Assembly (NCBI GenBank): GCA_034435435.1
Contig: DAOTXN010000095.1
Location: forward strand, 1-64,000
Source: DAOTXN01 sp034435435
Lineage (GTDB): Bacteria; Chloroflexota; Anaerolineae; S140-20
Direction: 5' to 3'
Length of the DNA: 64,000 nt
Shown here in pieces: positions 24,811 to 34,892 of this stretch. The notes below the pieces were generated by a model. It saw only the letters and a list, made by a program, of their open reading frames with translations, had not been told where the DNA came from and did not search any database. The position numbers and the translations under genes were made by a program. Each line of letters starts with the position of its first letter. Within the stretch, counting starts at the first letter, position 1.

Positions 24811-26505
24811 ATGGAAGTATTCCTGGGCATTGATCTAGGGACAACGACCACCTTGGTTGGTAGAGCGATAGAAGGGGAGAAAGCGATCTCTGTAAGAGTA
24901 CTTCCAATCAGGCAAAACGATGGATATGGAGGTCAGATAGAACTTTCTTACCTCCCATCAGTCGCCTATTTTCCCTCTAATGAAAACCCTCTGGTTGGCC
25001 TGGAGGCTCAGACGCGAGGACCACAAGAAGATGCTTCGCGCTATGTGCGAGCGGTAAAGCGGCAAATGGGACGTCGTATCTTGCTCCCGCAGGTGGAACG
25101 AGAACCCTATGAGGTTTCTGCGCTCTACCTTGCCTATGCTTTGCGGGAGGGACGTTATAACTGGCCCACGGCCGATGTGGTCTTTACCGTAACCGTGCCG
25201 GCCAGTTTCACGACGAATCAGCGCGCGGACACTCTTTTGGCTCTGCGTAAAGCCTGTGATGAGGTCGGCCTTGATTATCCCAAAGAAGACGAGGGCGAAC
25301 TCTTTATCAGTGAACCCGTCGCGGCGATGCTGGCTTTCTTGAATCAGGAATTTGAGCGTCCAGAAGCTGTTCGACGTCTCGATTTGTCTAGAACGAACCG
25401 GGTTTTAGTGTACGATATAGGTGGCGGCACCCTGGACCTGACGTTAGTTTATACCGAGCCGCTGCCAAGCTCGCAGGTTCGGAACCTCGCGGACTTGAGA
25501 ATCTATGTCGAAACTATAGGTTATTATAACCCGTTTGGTGGAGAGGATTTTGACCTGGCTCTCGCTGGAAATTTGCACCAGCGTCTGCTGGAGCAGTTCC
25601 CCGAACTCCAGGAGGTTGTGCTGACGCCGGCTCAGAGGTTAGGGGTGCGGCTGCAGTTGATGAATTTAGCCAAGAATATTAAGGAGAAGCTGAGTGAACA
25701 AATAAGCCAGCAAGAGGTTGGTTTTCTGGATGACATAGCGGAAGAGCCAACACATTACTACCGTGGAGATATCCGCGTTCTAGACCAGATTTACTCATTG
25801 CAGGGAGAAGTCACTGAATCAGAATACCAGAGAATCGTTGCAGTCTTGTTAACAGGTAGCTCAAGAAAAAGCCTGACCACCCCCTTGAAGGATTTGTTGG
25901 AAAAGACCAGATTCGACCCGGCCCGATTGGACGGGCTGTTGGTAGTAGGAGGCGCAGCTCGCTTACCTTTGGTTACCGAGAGCTTGAGAGCCTTTTGGGG
26001 GAATGAGCGAGTCTGGATCTTTCAACCTCCTGATCACGCAGTTGTGACAGGCGCGTCAATCTACAGTTACTTGCGCCGGCTTTACCCAGGCTTCGTATTG
26101 AACGAACCGGCCGCTGATGCCTATTACGTCCGGTTGAAAGAAAAGTTTGATTTGATTCTCCCAGCCAAAGCCAAAGAAAAGGGCGGAGAACTAAAACGCT
26201 ATGAATTGCCCGCGAATACCGATCGTCTTCTCCTACAAATCTTTGCCGGGGAGGAGGCAGAGCCTGGAATGTCCGCCGAAACCATCTATCCAACCCTGAT
26301 TCATCAAGGGGGGACAACGATAGATTTGAGGAGAGAGTATGAGAAAGGAACCCCCGTTTGGGTTCAGATGCGTTATGTAGGAGAATCAGGGGAGCAAGAT
26401 CACACCAAAGTCCCTTGGGTCTCTGTGTGGGTAGGCGGTCAAAAAGGAGAACCGCTTTTCCATCTCCGCTATAGTGAACTGGTTCGGGAGGTGCGCAATG
26501 AATAA
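24811..26505 (+). CDS. divergent Hsp70-family ATPase
   Basis: A 564-residue Hsp70-like protein. All ATPase motifs are present: phosphate 1 GIDLGTTTT (6-14), connect 1 SEPVAAML, phosphate 2 YDIGGGTLDL (about 201-210), adenosine motif VVGGAARLP (about 377-385) and HAVVTGASIYS. The C-terminus is a short beta-type substrate domain of about 130 residues without the DnaK lid and tail; housekeeping DnaK in this same window has 636 residues. With a GrpE-like protein encoded nearby, it is probably a cassette-specific ATP-driven chaperone or switch. A GGAGAGAG site precedes the ATG. Its end overlaps the next gene by 8 bases. Confidence 0.85.
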   Translation: MEVFLGIDLGTTTTLVGRAIEGEKAISVRVLPIRQNDGYGGQIELSYLPSVAYFPSNENPLVGLEAQTRGPQEDASRYVRAVKRQMGRRILLPQVEREPYEVSALYLAYALREGRYNWPTADVVFTVTVPASFTTNQRADTLLALRKACDEVGLDYPKEDEGELFISEPVAAMLAFLNQEFERPEAVRRLDLSRTNRVLVYDIGGGTLDLTLVYTEPLPSSQVRNLADLRIYVETIGYYNPFGGEDFDLALAGNLHQRLLEQFPELQEVVLTPAQRLGVRLQLMNLAKNIKEKLSEQISQQEVGFLDDIAEEPTHYYRGDIRVLDQIYSLQGEVTESEYQRIVAVLLTGSSRKSLTTPLKDLLEKTRFDPARLDGLLVVGGAARLPLVTESLRAFWGNERVWIFQPPDHAVVTGASIYSYLRRLYPGFVLNEPAADAYYVRLKEKFDLILPAKAKEKGGELKRYELPANTDRLLLQIFAGEEAEPGMSAETIYPTLIHQGGTTIDLRREYEKGTPVWVQMRYVGESGEQDHTKVPWVSVWVGGQKGEPLFHLRYSELVREVRNE

Positions 26506-27667
26506 AATCTTTGAGCCAGGAGCAGTCGAGTTGGCAGATCCCAGAGGAGATCCCAACCAGGCGATTGAGATTCAGCAAAAAGCCAAAGAACTCCTGGGTG
26601 CCAATCGTCAGCGTCGGCAAGGACTGGAGCAAGAGATCCAGGAGCGAGGAGCCTGGGCTTTACCGGGCCTGGTCAATGCAACCTATGTGTGGATGAATGA
26701 ACTTGCGGATGAACCGGCCCAAGAGATGATCGCGGCTCTGATGGCACGCTTAGCCCAAGATAACCCGGCCGCGGTGGACTTGCTGTTTCGCAACGGCGTT
26801 CTCGGGACGCCTTTTCCCATCCCCCAGTCTATCGCCCGCCGTGCTCTGGAACGATTAGATTGGAAACCTGGTGAGGGGGACACCCGGAGACTAGAGCAAG
26901 AAATCAAAAACTATAGCAAGCTTGATGACATTCAGACTATGCTGGATTTATATGCTTTACTTCTCAGGACAGGGAGCCAACGCGATTATTCTAGTGCATT
27001 GAATCAATGTAAAGACTGGGCGCGGCGTTCCTTGAAACAATCTGGAGAATTGTTGGCGCTACTGACACGGTTATTTCCGAGCCAGGCTGAACAAGCTTTA
27101 ACCGATATTATCCTGTCCGTCAAAGAGGCATACAAGGATGAGAATATGGCCGGGGCCCTTCTGGACCCGCTTCGTCCAATTCATCCCGCTTGGTTGCATG
27201 AGGGAATTTTATTACGAGTTTCACTCGCTGTTTTGCGGCAGATGAAAAGGCACACGACTGTAGAGTATTTGTGGATGTACGCGGCCCAAGACTGCAAGAA
27301 AAAGCAACTCCAACTCTGGCAAGATATCTTTAGAGATTTAGGGGAACAGATTCGTAAAGAAGGAACAGAAGATCTCTATCGGTATTGGTTCCGAGCGGTA
27401 GGTGAGGTAAATGAAACGGACTATATAGTGGAACAGACCCGCGCAAGCGATGAGTTGTGGGGAATGAGAGCCGCGTTGCAGCTATTCTTCGAGCGGCGAC
27501 ATCGCAAGCAAGCTGAACAGGCATTACAGGATCTAGAAGGCGAAAATCCGGCGCGTTATACCCTCGCTGAGGAGATGTACGAGACGCTCATTGAGCACAG
27601 AAAAGAACAAAAAGAAGTTAAACGAGGTAAAGGGCCTGCTGAACCACCAGCCGAGTCCAAAGATTGA
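26498..27667 (+). CDS. helical protein, last gene of Hsp70 cassette
   Basis: A 389-residue all-helical protein with repeated helix pairs that could form HEAT- or TPR-like repeats, and a very charged C-terminal tail. No catalytic residues are evident. The ATG at 26498 overlaps the Hsp70 stop by 8 bases and follows GGGAGG; an upstream in-frame ATG at 26474 would lengthen the overlap. Tight coupling to Hsp70 suggests a partner or client-binding subunit. The next gene is the GC-rich DUF499 ATPase after 80 bases, so the cassette ends here. Confidence 0.65.
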   Translation: MNKIFEPGAVELADPRGDPNQAIEIQQKAKELLGANRQRRQGLEQEIQERGAWALPGLVNATYVWMNELADEPAQEMIAALMARLAQDNPAAVDLLFRNGVLGTPFPIPQSIARRALERLDWKPGEGDTRRLEQEIKNYSKLDDIQTMLDLYALLLRTGSQRDYSSALNQCKDWARRSLKQSGELLALLTRLFPSQAEQALTDIILSVKEAYKDENMAGALLDPLRPIHPAWLHEGILLRVSLAVLRQMKRHTTVEYLWMYAAQDCKKKQLQLWQDIFRDLGEQIRKEGTEDLYRYWFRAVGEVNETDYIVEQTRASDELWGMRAALQLFFERRHRKQAEQALQDLEGENPARYTLAEEMYETLIEHRKEQKEVKRGKGPAEPPAESKD

Positions 27668-27747
27668 GCTTCCCATTTAGCCATGCCAAAAGTGAACTGG
27701 TATGTACTTTTCGAGTCGTCGAGCGTTCCGTAACAAAAGGAGGGAAT

Positions 27748-30700
27748 ATGACCAACCTTGCCTGGACACCGTGGCATCAAGTCGTCAACCTGCGCGACGA
27801 CCTCAAAACCGGCGAGCTCTCGCTGGCGATCTTTGCCGCCGACCTGTACGACGTGGCGATGCAAAAGGGCCGGCGTCGCATCTATGAGGACTCGGCCCAG
27901 TTCTTTGCGCTGACCTACCCCACCTATAACCTGCGCGAGTTGAGCCGCGACGTGGCCCTGCGCCTGGCCGGCAAGAGCGACAAGGCCATCCGCCAACTGG
28001 AGCTGACCTACGGCGGCGGCAAGACCCACGCTCTCATTACGCTCTACCACCTGGTCAACGATCCGCTGCGTCTGCCGGCGCTGCCGGCCGTGCAAGAGTT
28101 CGTCCAGCACATTGGCATGACGCCCCCCCAGGCCCAGGTCACCGTGCTCCCGTGCGACAAGCTCGACGTGGAGAAAGGCATGGAGGTGCTGGGGCCAGAG
28201 GGTGAGCGGCGCTGGCTCAAACATCCCTGGAGTATCCTCGCTTTTCAAATCGCCGGCCCCTATGGGCTGCAATTGCTGCACGCCGAGGGCGAGGCCGCCG
28301 AGCGCGAAAGCGCCCCGGCCGAAAACCTGCTGATAGAGTTTTTGACCATCCCCGAAAAACGCGGGCTGGCCACCTTGATCCTCGTAGATGAGGTGTTGAT
28401 GTATGCCCGTGAAAAGATCGGGTTTAGTCCCGAGTGGCGCGGGCGGCTGGTCAACTTTTTCCAGTACCTCACCCAGGCCGTGACCAAAGTGGACCACTGC
28501 GCCATGGTCGCGTCGCTCCTGGCCACCGATCCCCGCAAGAGCGACACGCTGGGCAAAGAGATCACCCACGAACTCTATGCCATCTTTCGCCGCGAGCGCG
28601 AAGAGGGCGTCCAGCCGGTGCTCAAAGAGGACGTGGCCGAGATTCTGCGCCGCCGCTTTTTCACGCCCGCCTCCGTCCAGAGCCGCGATGCTTTCCGGCC
28701 CCACGTCGTGGCCGCGCTCAAGGGCATCACTGCGCTGGATGAGCAGATCGCCAAAGAGGGAAAAAAGGCCGAAGAACGCTTTTTGAGCAGTTATCCCTTC
28801 CACCCCGACCTGACCGACGTCTTTTACACCAAATGGACCAATTTGGAGGGCTTTCAGCGCACCCGAGGCGTGCTGCGCACCTTTGCCCTGGCCCTGCGCG
28901 ACGCCGAAAAGTGGGACGCCTGCCCCTTGATCGGCGCCAACGTCTTTCTGGGTGCGCCGGAGGAGGGGGGCATCTCGGAAGCGGCCCGCGAGCTGACCAA
29001 CATCGCCGAGACCGAAGAGTACGAAGGCAAACGCCAGGAGTGGTCGGCCATCTTGCTGGGCGAGCTAGAAAAGGCGCGCGAGGCCCAGGCGCAATATCCC
29101 GGCCTGGCGCACCGCGAGGTGGAACAGGCCGTTTTTGCCACCTTTCTACATTCGCAACCCGTCGGCCAAAAGGCCCTCACCCGCGAGCTGCTGGCCTTGC
29201 TAGGCCACACCCGCCCCGACAAGATTGAGCTGGAAAAAGCCCTGCGCCGCTGGATGGAGGCCTCCTGGTTTCTGGACGAAGACGTGATGCAAGAGACGAC
29301 CGAGGCAGAAACCTTGCCCCGCGCCTGGCGGCTAGGCTCTCGACCCAATCTGACCCAGATGCACCACGACGCCTGCCGCTACCGCGTACCGCCGGAGTTG
29401 GTCGAAGCCCAGCTCGTCGAGCAGATTGAAAAGCTGAACAGCCTCAGCGCCGGCGCTAAAGCTGCCGGCGCGCGGGTGCACGTGCTTTCCAAAAAACCCG
29501 GCGACGTGGCCGACGACGGCGAGTTCCACTATGCCATCTTGGGTCCCGAGGCGGCTTCAGAGCCAGGCCGCCCTGGCGAGGTCGCCCGGCGCTTCCTGGA
29601 TGAGACGAGCGGCCCGGACAAGCCGCGCGTCTTTCGCAACGCCGTCGTGCTGGTCGTCCCGTCGCCCGAAGGGCTGGAGCAAGCCCGCCAAAGCATTCTG
29701 AGCCACCTGGGCTGGCAAGAAGTTCAGGCCCAGCTCAACCCGCAGGACCTGGCCAAGAATGACCCGTTGCGCTGGCAGATGCTGCTCACCAAACTGGATA
29801 CGTCCAAAAAAGCCATCCCCAGCGCCATCCGGCAGGCCTACCGTATCGTGGTGAGCGTAGGCGAGCATAACCAGGTCGAGGCCTTCAAGATTACGGTAGG
29901 CAGCGACCCGCTGTTCCAGACGATCAAAGACGACTCGCGCTCGCGCATTCAAGAGACGGCTATCAGCGCCGAGGCGCTGCTGCCCGGCGGCCCTTACGAG
30001 CTGTGGAAAGAAGGCGAGACCGCCCGCTGGCTCAAAGACCTGGTGGGCGCTTTTGCCCAACACCCCCACCTGCCCAAGATGCTCAACCGGCAGGCTATCC
30101 TCGACACGCTGGTTCAGGGCTGCGTCGCGGGCACCTTTGTCTTTCGCCTGCGCCGGCCCGACGGCTCCTTGCGCACCTTCTGGCGCTACCGGCCGGAAGA
30201 CCTGATCCTGAAAGAACCCGCCCTGGAGGTCGTGCTCCCCGAAGCGGCCACGCTCACCAAGCTCGCCTCGTCGCTGCTCGCTCCCAATATCTTGCCAGGC
30301 TTGTGGACCCAGGCAGATATCACCTTGCAGGACGTTTACGATTACTTTGCGGGCGAGAACGTGATCCAGGTCCAGAGAGAGGGGTACGAGGAGCCGATCA
30401 TCATCCCTGCCGCGCCGAAAAATATAGTGGACGAAGCGGTCGGGGGGGCGGTCAAGGGCGGCAAACTCTGGCTGCTCTCCGGCCCAGCCAGCATCTGGTC
30501 GGAAGACATCCCGGCCGGAGTGCTCACGCCGGAGGCCCGACTGCTGCCGCCGCCTCAGCCCATCTCGGCAGCGGACCTGCTGCCCGATAGCCTGCCCACG
30601 GTGTGGAGCGGCGCGACCACGACGGCGCTGGCGATTGCCACTGCGCTCTCCAACCGCGCCGGAAAGACCCTGCCCTGGCTCCTCGTGCGCAGGGCGCTCG

Positions 30701-31038
30701 ACGACGCCTTCAAATTCAACTATTTGGAGCGGGCGCTCGATTCAGGCCCGTGGCCTTGTGAGTATCCGGGTGCGCAGAGCGTCAAAGTGCGCGTGCCCAC
30801 CGCGCCGCCCATAATCACGCCCAAGCCCATGCCCGGCGTGCACGTGGCCGAGGCCGAGCTAGAGACCTATGAGCTCCAGGACCTGGCCGACGCCCTGGGC
30901 GACCTGGGCAAAGCGGCTGCAGGCTATGATCTCAAGTTCCACGTGCGCATCGAGTTGGGAGGGGATCCGCCGGATGAGGTGGTGGAACGGGTTAGCGCGC
31001 TGCTGAAAGAGGTATCAGAGACGTTGCAAGTCAAGTAA
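27748..31038 (+). CDS. DUF499 AAA+ ATPase of the defence core
   Basis: A 1096-residue predicted ATPase of the COG1483/DUF499 type. The Walker A is TYGGGKTHALI (GGGKTH at 89-94) and a Walker B-like strand with LILVDEVLMYARE lies near 210-222. It is full length for the family. DUF499 ATPases are usually found beside DUF1156 methylases and SNF2 helicases in defence islands, as here; they are thought to power the DNA-scanning or restriction step. The ATG at 27748 follows AAGGAGGG, and the upstream part of the open frame (27664-27747) is probably untranslated. GC content returns to that of the methylase after the AT-richer Hsp70 cassette. Confidence 0.88.
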   Translation: MTNLAWTPWHQVVNLRDDLKTGELSLAIFAADLYDVAMQKGRRRIYEDSAQFFALTYPTYNLRELSRDVALRLAGKSDKAIRQLELTYGGGKTHALITLYHLVNDPLRLPALPAVQEFVQHIGMTPPQAQVTVLPCDKLDVEKGMEVLGPEGERRWLKHPWSILAFQIAGPYGLQLLHAEGEAAERESAPAENLLIEFLTIPEKRGLATLILVDEVLMYAREKIGFSPEWRGRLVNFFQYLTQAVTKVDHCAMVASLLATDPRKSDTLGKEITHELYAIFRREREEGVQPVLKEDVAEILRRRFFTPASVQSRDAFRPHVVAALKGITALDEQIAKEGKKAEERFLSSYPFHPDLTDVFYTKWTNLEGFQRTRGVLRTFALALRDAEKWDACPLIGANVFLGAPEEGGISEAARELTNIAETEEYEGKRQEWSAILLGELEKAREAQAQYPGLAHREVEQAVFATFLHSQPVGQKALTRELLALLGHTRPDKIELEKALRRWMEASWFLDEDVMQETTEAETLPRAWRLGSRPNLTQMHHDACRYRVPPELVEAQLVEQIEKLNSLSAGAKAAGARVHVLSKKPGDVADDGEFHYAILGPEAASEPGRPGEVARRFLDETSGPDKPRVFRNAVVLVVPSPEGLEQARQSILSHLGWQEVQAQLNPQDLAKNDPLRWQMLLTKLDTSKKAIPSAIRQAYRIVVSVGEHNQVEAFKITVGSDPLFQTIKDDSRSRIQETAISAEALLPGGPYELWKEGETARWLKDLVGAFAQHPHLPKMLNRQAILDTLVQGCVAGTFVFRLRRPDGSLRTFWRYRPEDLILKEPALEVVLPEAATLTKLASSLLAPNILPGLWTQADITLQDVYDYFAGENVIQVQREGYEEPIIIPAAPKNIVDEAVGGAVKGGKLWLLSGPASIWSEDIPAGVLTPEARLLPPPQPISAADLLPDSLPTVWSGATTTALAIATALSNRAGKTLPWLLVRRALDDAFKFNYLERALDSGPWPCEYPGAQSVKVRVPTAPPIITPKPMPGVHVAEAELETYELQDLADALGDLGKAAAGYDLKFHVRIELGGDPPDEVVERVSALLKEVSETLQVK

Positions 31039-31100
31039 GCTTTTAGGTGATGCTCTAACCAAACAAAAAGTATGTCTAGAAGATTGCCAAGGATCAAGTT

Positions 31101-33143
31101 ATGCCAACAACACCAGTGGCCGTACACGCATTTCCAGAATGCAAAGACATCTGGGCGCGGCTGGACCCCGTAATCCAGGAGCAACTACTGAGCCAAAGTT
31201 CAAGGACTTTGGATGCTTCTGGAATTGAACCAGGCGAGAGCATACCGGTAGAGTCTCTCCACGAACTTGAAAGTGAAGGGGTGTTAATTCAAGAGGATGA
31301 GAAGTGGCGATTTGCCTCACCCCAAATGCTTTTTTTCATCCAATCAATCGTCTTGATCGACTCGTTGGCTTTGCATTCTCAGGCAACGGATGAGTTGATA
31401 CAAAACCTGGTCGATTTGCTCCGCACGGCTCACAGCCACTCGCGCGACAGGTATCAAGAATATAAAGACCTGGTCAGTGTTGTCATCGCGCAACTCGTAA
31501 ACGAGTTTGGTCGCCTGGATGTACTGGATTCCCTCGCTTCCGAAGAAACACCCCACCCTTACTTTTGGCAGCTCTATGAACCTGCGTGTAACGCATTTCC
31601 AATTCTTGCTCTGAGCGTCGAGGGTTTTGCGGCAATCTTTAAGAGAATTGCTGATCGTGAGCGGGGCGATCTGGCCGGGGGAAAAATATATTCGGCTGCT
31701 GAGTATCTTGGGAGCCTTCGTCCCAAATTCGCCTTCGAGCTTGTTGATTATCTCGCTACTGCTGAGGAATGGCAAGCCGTTGGGTTTCTCGAGAGGCTTT
31801 TGACGGGCATTGCGCTCACTACCCTCGATCATTTCGACGCAATTGTAACTAAAGGAGAAGAATGGTTGAACTCTGGCATCGACAATCTCTGCCAGGCAGC
31901 GCTGTATTGCTTTCAGAACTTGATTCTCAAAGATAGGCTGGATCCGAACAGGTTGATTTCTCGTGCTGATTCACTTGCTTTAAAAACGACGGATCAGGTG
32001 CGATATGCCCTTTCTCTTGTCATTACCGCGCTTGGAGCAAACTTTGAGAAGCATGCAGAGGGATGTTTGGACATTTTACGACGGCTGAAGGAAAAAGAGC
32101 CTTCGGATCGAGTCGTCCATGGAATTGCTGGAACATTGTCCCACACAAGGGGTAATGTAGGATTTGGGATCTCTTGCCTTTCCTTGCTTACCGATGTCCC
32201 GACAGATCACAAGGGTACCATCTGGGAAATTAGTTGGTTGTTGTATCCTATCGCTCAATCACATCCAGCGCAAGTCTGGCGTTACCTAGAAGAGTGGATA
32301 CTGGCACACGGGCTGGAAGAGTCGATTATTGAGCACAATATGTTCCTCACTCCGATCCAGGAAGCGTACAGGTGCGATTCTGGATTGGCAACGTCGGTGT
32401 TGACACGTTGGTTTTCTGCGCCTGACCTGCGTCTGGTTGAGCAGGTTCGCCCCATACTCCGCGAGTTGAACGTTCGCAGCTTTGCTGCTACAGAAATCAG
32501 GTCAATGCCAAACAAGACCGTTATCTACATCACCGAGAAATTGCTTCTGATAGGGCGTCTCGAAGGTATCCAAACGCTGTGGCTGTTTTACAGCATCTTG
32601 CGAAATGCTACAGAGGTCGAGGAATTAAAGGACTACTTTTCCAGTGCGCTCTGGTACTTGGCCTGGAACTATCCCGGTGGCGCCCAAGAGTTTTTTGACC
32701 AAGCGATTCGTGAAGAGGATACTACTGAAGCCTCTCTCCTTCTACGGCGAGTCCGTCAAGAACTTGAACAGTACCAGGAGCAGCGCAAAGAAATATTTGT
32801 GGCAGAGCTTTCACCATCGAAACGCAGAGTGATGAAATTTCTCGAATATCAGAAGAAACAACAGCAGAGAATCCAAGAGACCATGCTCGACGATGACCGA
32901 TATCCTTTGCAGCGGCTGCTTGCCCGCGTAGCAATCGGACGTGGCGATAGGACGTTTCACATGAACGTTCTTCACCTCGATGCTACCCAGAGGCGGACCT
33001 TTAGCGAGCCAAGTGGTTTCGGGGAATTCTTTGCAAGTGTTGAATTGCCGCGAGGAAGTTTTCTTGACCCTGAGGGCGAATCCTGGGCTCGATTCCGGAG
33101 ATTGCATTTGAAACTAGATGACATCTTGGGGGAAGGCGATTAA
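31101..33143 (+). CDS. large hypothetical protein paired with nuclease
   Basis: A 680-residue soluble protein, mostly helical, with repeat-like segments that could be HEAT or ARM repeats (LVSVVIAQLVNEFG, IAGTLSHTRGNVGFGISCLSLL). The C-terminal 130 residues are charged coiled coil and then beta-rich. No enzyme motif. It is AT-richer than the flanking core genes and lies two bases before the PD-(D/Q)XK nuclease gene, so the two probably form a sensor and nuclease pair. The ATG at 31101 has only a weak AAGGAT site. Confidence 0.6.
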   Translation: MPTTPVAVHAFPECKDIWARLDPVIQEQLLSQSSRTLDASGIEPGESIPVESLHELESEGVLIQEDEKWRFASPQMLFFIQSIVLIDSLALHSQATDELIQNLVDLLRTAHSHSRDRYQEYKDLVSVVIAQLVNEFGRLDVLDSLASEETPHPYFWQLYEPACNAFPILALSVEGFAAIFKRIADRERGDLAGGKIYSAAEYLGSLRPKFAFELVDYLATAEEWQAVGFLERLLTGIALTTLDHFDAIVTKGEEWLNSGIDNLCQAALYCFQNLILKDRLDPNRLISRADSLALKTTDQVRYALSLVITALGANFEKHAEGCLDILRRLKEKEPSDRVVHGIAGTLSHTRGNVGFGISCLSLLTDVPTDHKGTIWEISWLLYPIAQSHPAQVWRYLEEWILAHGLEESIIEHNMFLTPIQEAYRCDSGLATSVLTRWFSAPDLRLVEQVRPILRELNVRSFAATEIRSMPNKTVIYITEKLLLIGRLEGIQTLWLFYSILRNATEVEELKDYFSSALWYLAWNYPGGAQEFFDQAIREEDTTEASLLLRRVRQELEQYQEQRKEIFVAELSPSKRRVMKFLEYQKKQQQRIQETMLDDDRYPLQRLLARVAIGRGDRTFHMNVLHLDATQRRTFSEPSGFGEFFASVELPRGSFLDPEGESWARFRRLHLKLDDILGEGD

Positions 33144-33145
33144 GT

Positions 33146-34828
33146 ATGCGGTTTCTTATTCAAGACTATCTGGCTCACTTGAAAGAGCGGGACGAATTGG
33201 ACGCTATACTGCCTGACCTGTTGCGCGGAATGGGGATGCAAATTGTCAAGCTGGCCTTTCGTGGAGAAGTCGAGCACGGCGTAGACATCGCCGCAGTTGG
33301 GCAAGAAGAGGGTGAAACGTTCTTGTATCTTATTCAGGTGAAACAAGGGGATATTGACCAGCGAATGTGGGATTCAGGGCCAAACAGTGTGCGGACGACA
33401 CTTAACAATCTATTGGACGTTCCTTTCCAGGATTTGACACAGCCTCGTCTCCAACGAGCCACCAGAAAAACAATCCTTGTTCACAATGGGATTCTACGCG
33501 AAAACGTGAAGGCTAGGGTTGAGGGGTACCTTGACCAGACTTTTAGGCCGTGTATGCAATTTGACCGCTGGGATCTGGATCGACTTGCAGGGCTCTTCCA
33601 AGAATATCTGTTCAACGAACGCATGCTACTCAAGCAATACCAGAGACTGTTCAAGAGGACTTTGGTCTTCCTGGATGTCCCTGACTACGATCTAAGCGAC
33701 TTTAGGCAACTCATGCAAGAGATTCTCCCCAATGTGAGCTGTTTGAGAAAGTCCCGACGCAGTAGAATCTTTGGTCTCGTTCGTCTCATATTGGCTATGA
33801 TACGGCAACAGTGCCAAGATCAAACGGTTGACAATCTTTCTCCAGCAGCAGTTGCCTATGAATGCGCATTGCTGTCTCTCTGGGGCTGGATGTGGCGAAA
33901 TGGCTTCTTTGGAAAGCCCGTCCTTGAGGAATTTGCGCGCACATATTCCCAATATTTGGGTGTATTGGGTCTAAAGGCAAGCAGAATAATGCGTGCCGTC
34001 CAAGCCCTGAATGGTTTGGCATTTGGTGGCACTTTCGAAAGTGTCGAGTATCCCTTAAGAACCTTTCGAGTGATTGAGGATTTGGGACTCTTGACCACTG
34101 CTTTAGTTTACCTCCCCGCCTCCGAGTTCAAACGACGACTTCTGCCGCATAATATCGAGTTGCTTATCAATGCCATTCAAAACAACCCGTCTCGACACAG
34201 ACCGCTTCTGGACAACCACTCCATCAGCATCTTCCTTGGTATGTGGCCCTTGCTTCTAACTGGGCAAAGTGATTTCGTCAAATGGTGGCTGGAAGACATC
34301 CTTGAGCATCTGGCGATACGGAAACGGTTGTCGGGCATGCTGCCCGAATTTCATAACAACATTGATGCAGTCATCGAGTACGAAGCCACAGCTAACCAGC
34401 CTATAGATTACATCGATTCGTCCTCAACGCTTATCTACATGCTGTTTGAGTTCTGTCTGCTGCTAGACGCCGAGGATCTGTACCTAAAATACCGCCCGGT
34501 GTTCGAGGACGTTAACTTCCAAATCTGGTATCCCCCAGAAAACGTTGAGGAAATCCTATACTCTCGTGAGGTGTTTGAAGGAGACACCGAAGTCATCCAT
34601 GGACTACCTGACAGTTTTGAAGAGTTTCGCCTGGATGTCCAGGCACGTCATCAGTTCGACAGAGTAGATTATTCTCCAGTGGTAAAGGGATTACCTGTCG
34701 TTCTTTTGCTAGCGAACAAGCACTTTCACACGCCTGTTTTTTCCTTCTGGTGGAGAAAACCGATGTTTTCCCAACCAAGCGCAACAGAAGCAAGACGGAA
34801 CCAAATGGAGTCGATGACGAACAGATAA
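33146..34828 (+). CDS. Mrr-like PD-(D/Q)XK nuclease-domain protein
   Basis: A 560-residue protein. The first 150 residues look like a Mrr-type restriction endonuclease fold: a helix, then GVDIAAVG with Asp47, then a strand with QVK at 64-66. The D...QxK form, with Gln in place of Glu, is normal in Mrr-type enzymes. The remaining 400 residues are helical and unrecognised, probably a sensor or partner-binding part. The ATG follows GGGGGAAGG, two bases after the upstream stop. Expected action: cleavage of DNA once the associated protein detects infection. Confidence 0.7.
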   Translation: MRFLIQDYLAHLKERDELDAILPDLLRGMGMQIVKLAFRGEVEHGVDIAAVGQEEGETFLYLIQVKQGDIDQRMWDSGPNSVRTTLNNLLDVPFQDLTQPRLQRATRKTILVHNGILRENVKARVEGYLDQTFRPCMQFDRWDLDRLAGLFQEYLFNERMLLKQYQRLFKRTLVFLDVPDYDLSDFRQLMQEILPNVSCLRKSRRSRIFGLVRLILAMIRQQCQDQTVDNLSPAAVAYECALLSLWGWMWRNGFFGKPVLEEFARTYSQYLGVLGLKASRIMRAVQALNGLAFGGTFESVEYPLRTFRVIEDLGLLTTALVYLPASEFKRRLLPHNIELLINAIQNNPSRHRPLLDNHSISIFLGMWPLLLTGQSDFVKWWLEDILEHLAIRKRLSGMLPEFHNNIDAVIEYEATANQPIDYIDSSSTLIYMLFEFCLLLDAEDLYLKYRPVFEDVNFQIWYPPENVEEILYSREVFEGDTEVIHGLPDSFEEFRLDVQARHQFDRVDYSPVVKGLPVVLLLANKHFHTPVFSFWWRKPMFSQPSATEARRNQMESMTNR

Positions 34829-34892
34829 CAGTGATCTGGATTGGGAATGAAGGCAGCAAACTAAGCCGGTTGCACTGGAGACGCTTAACCAG

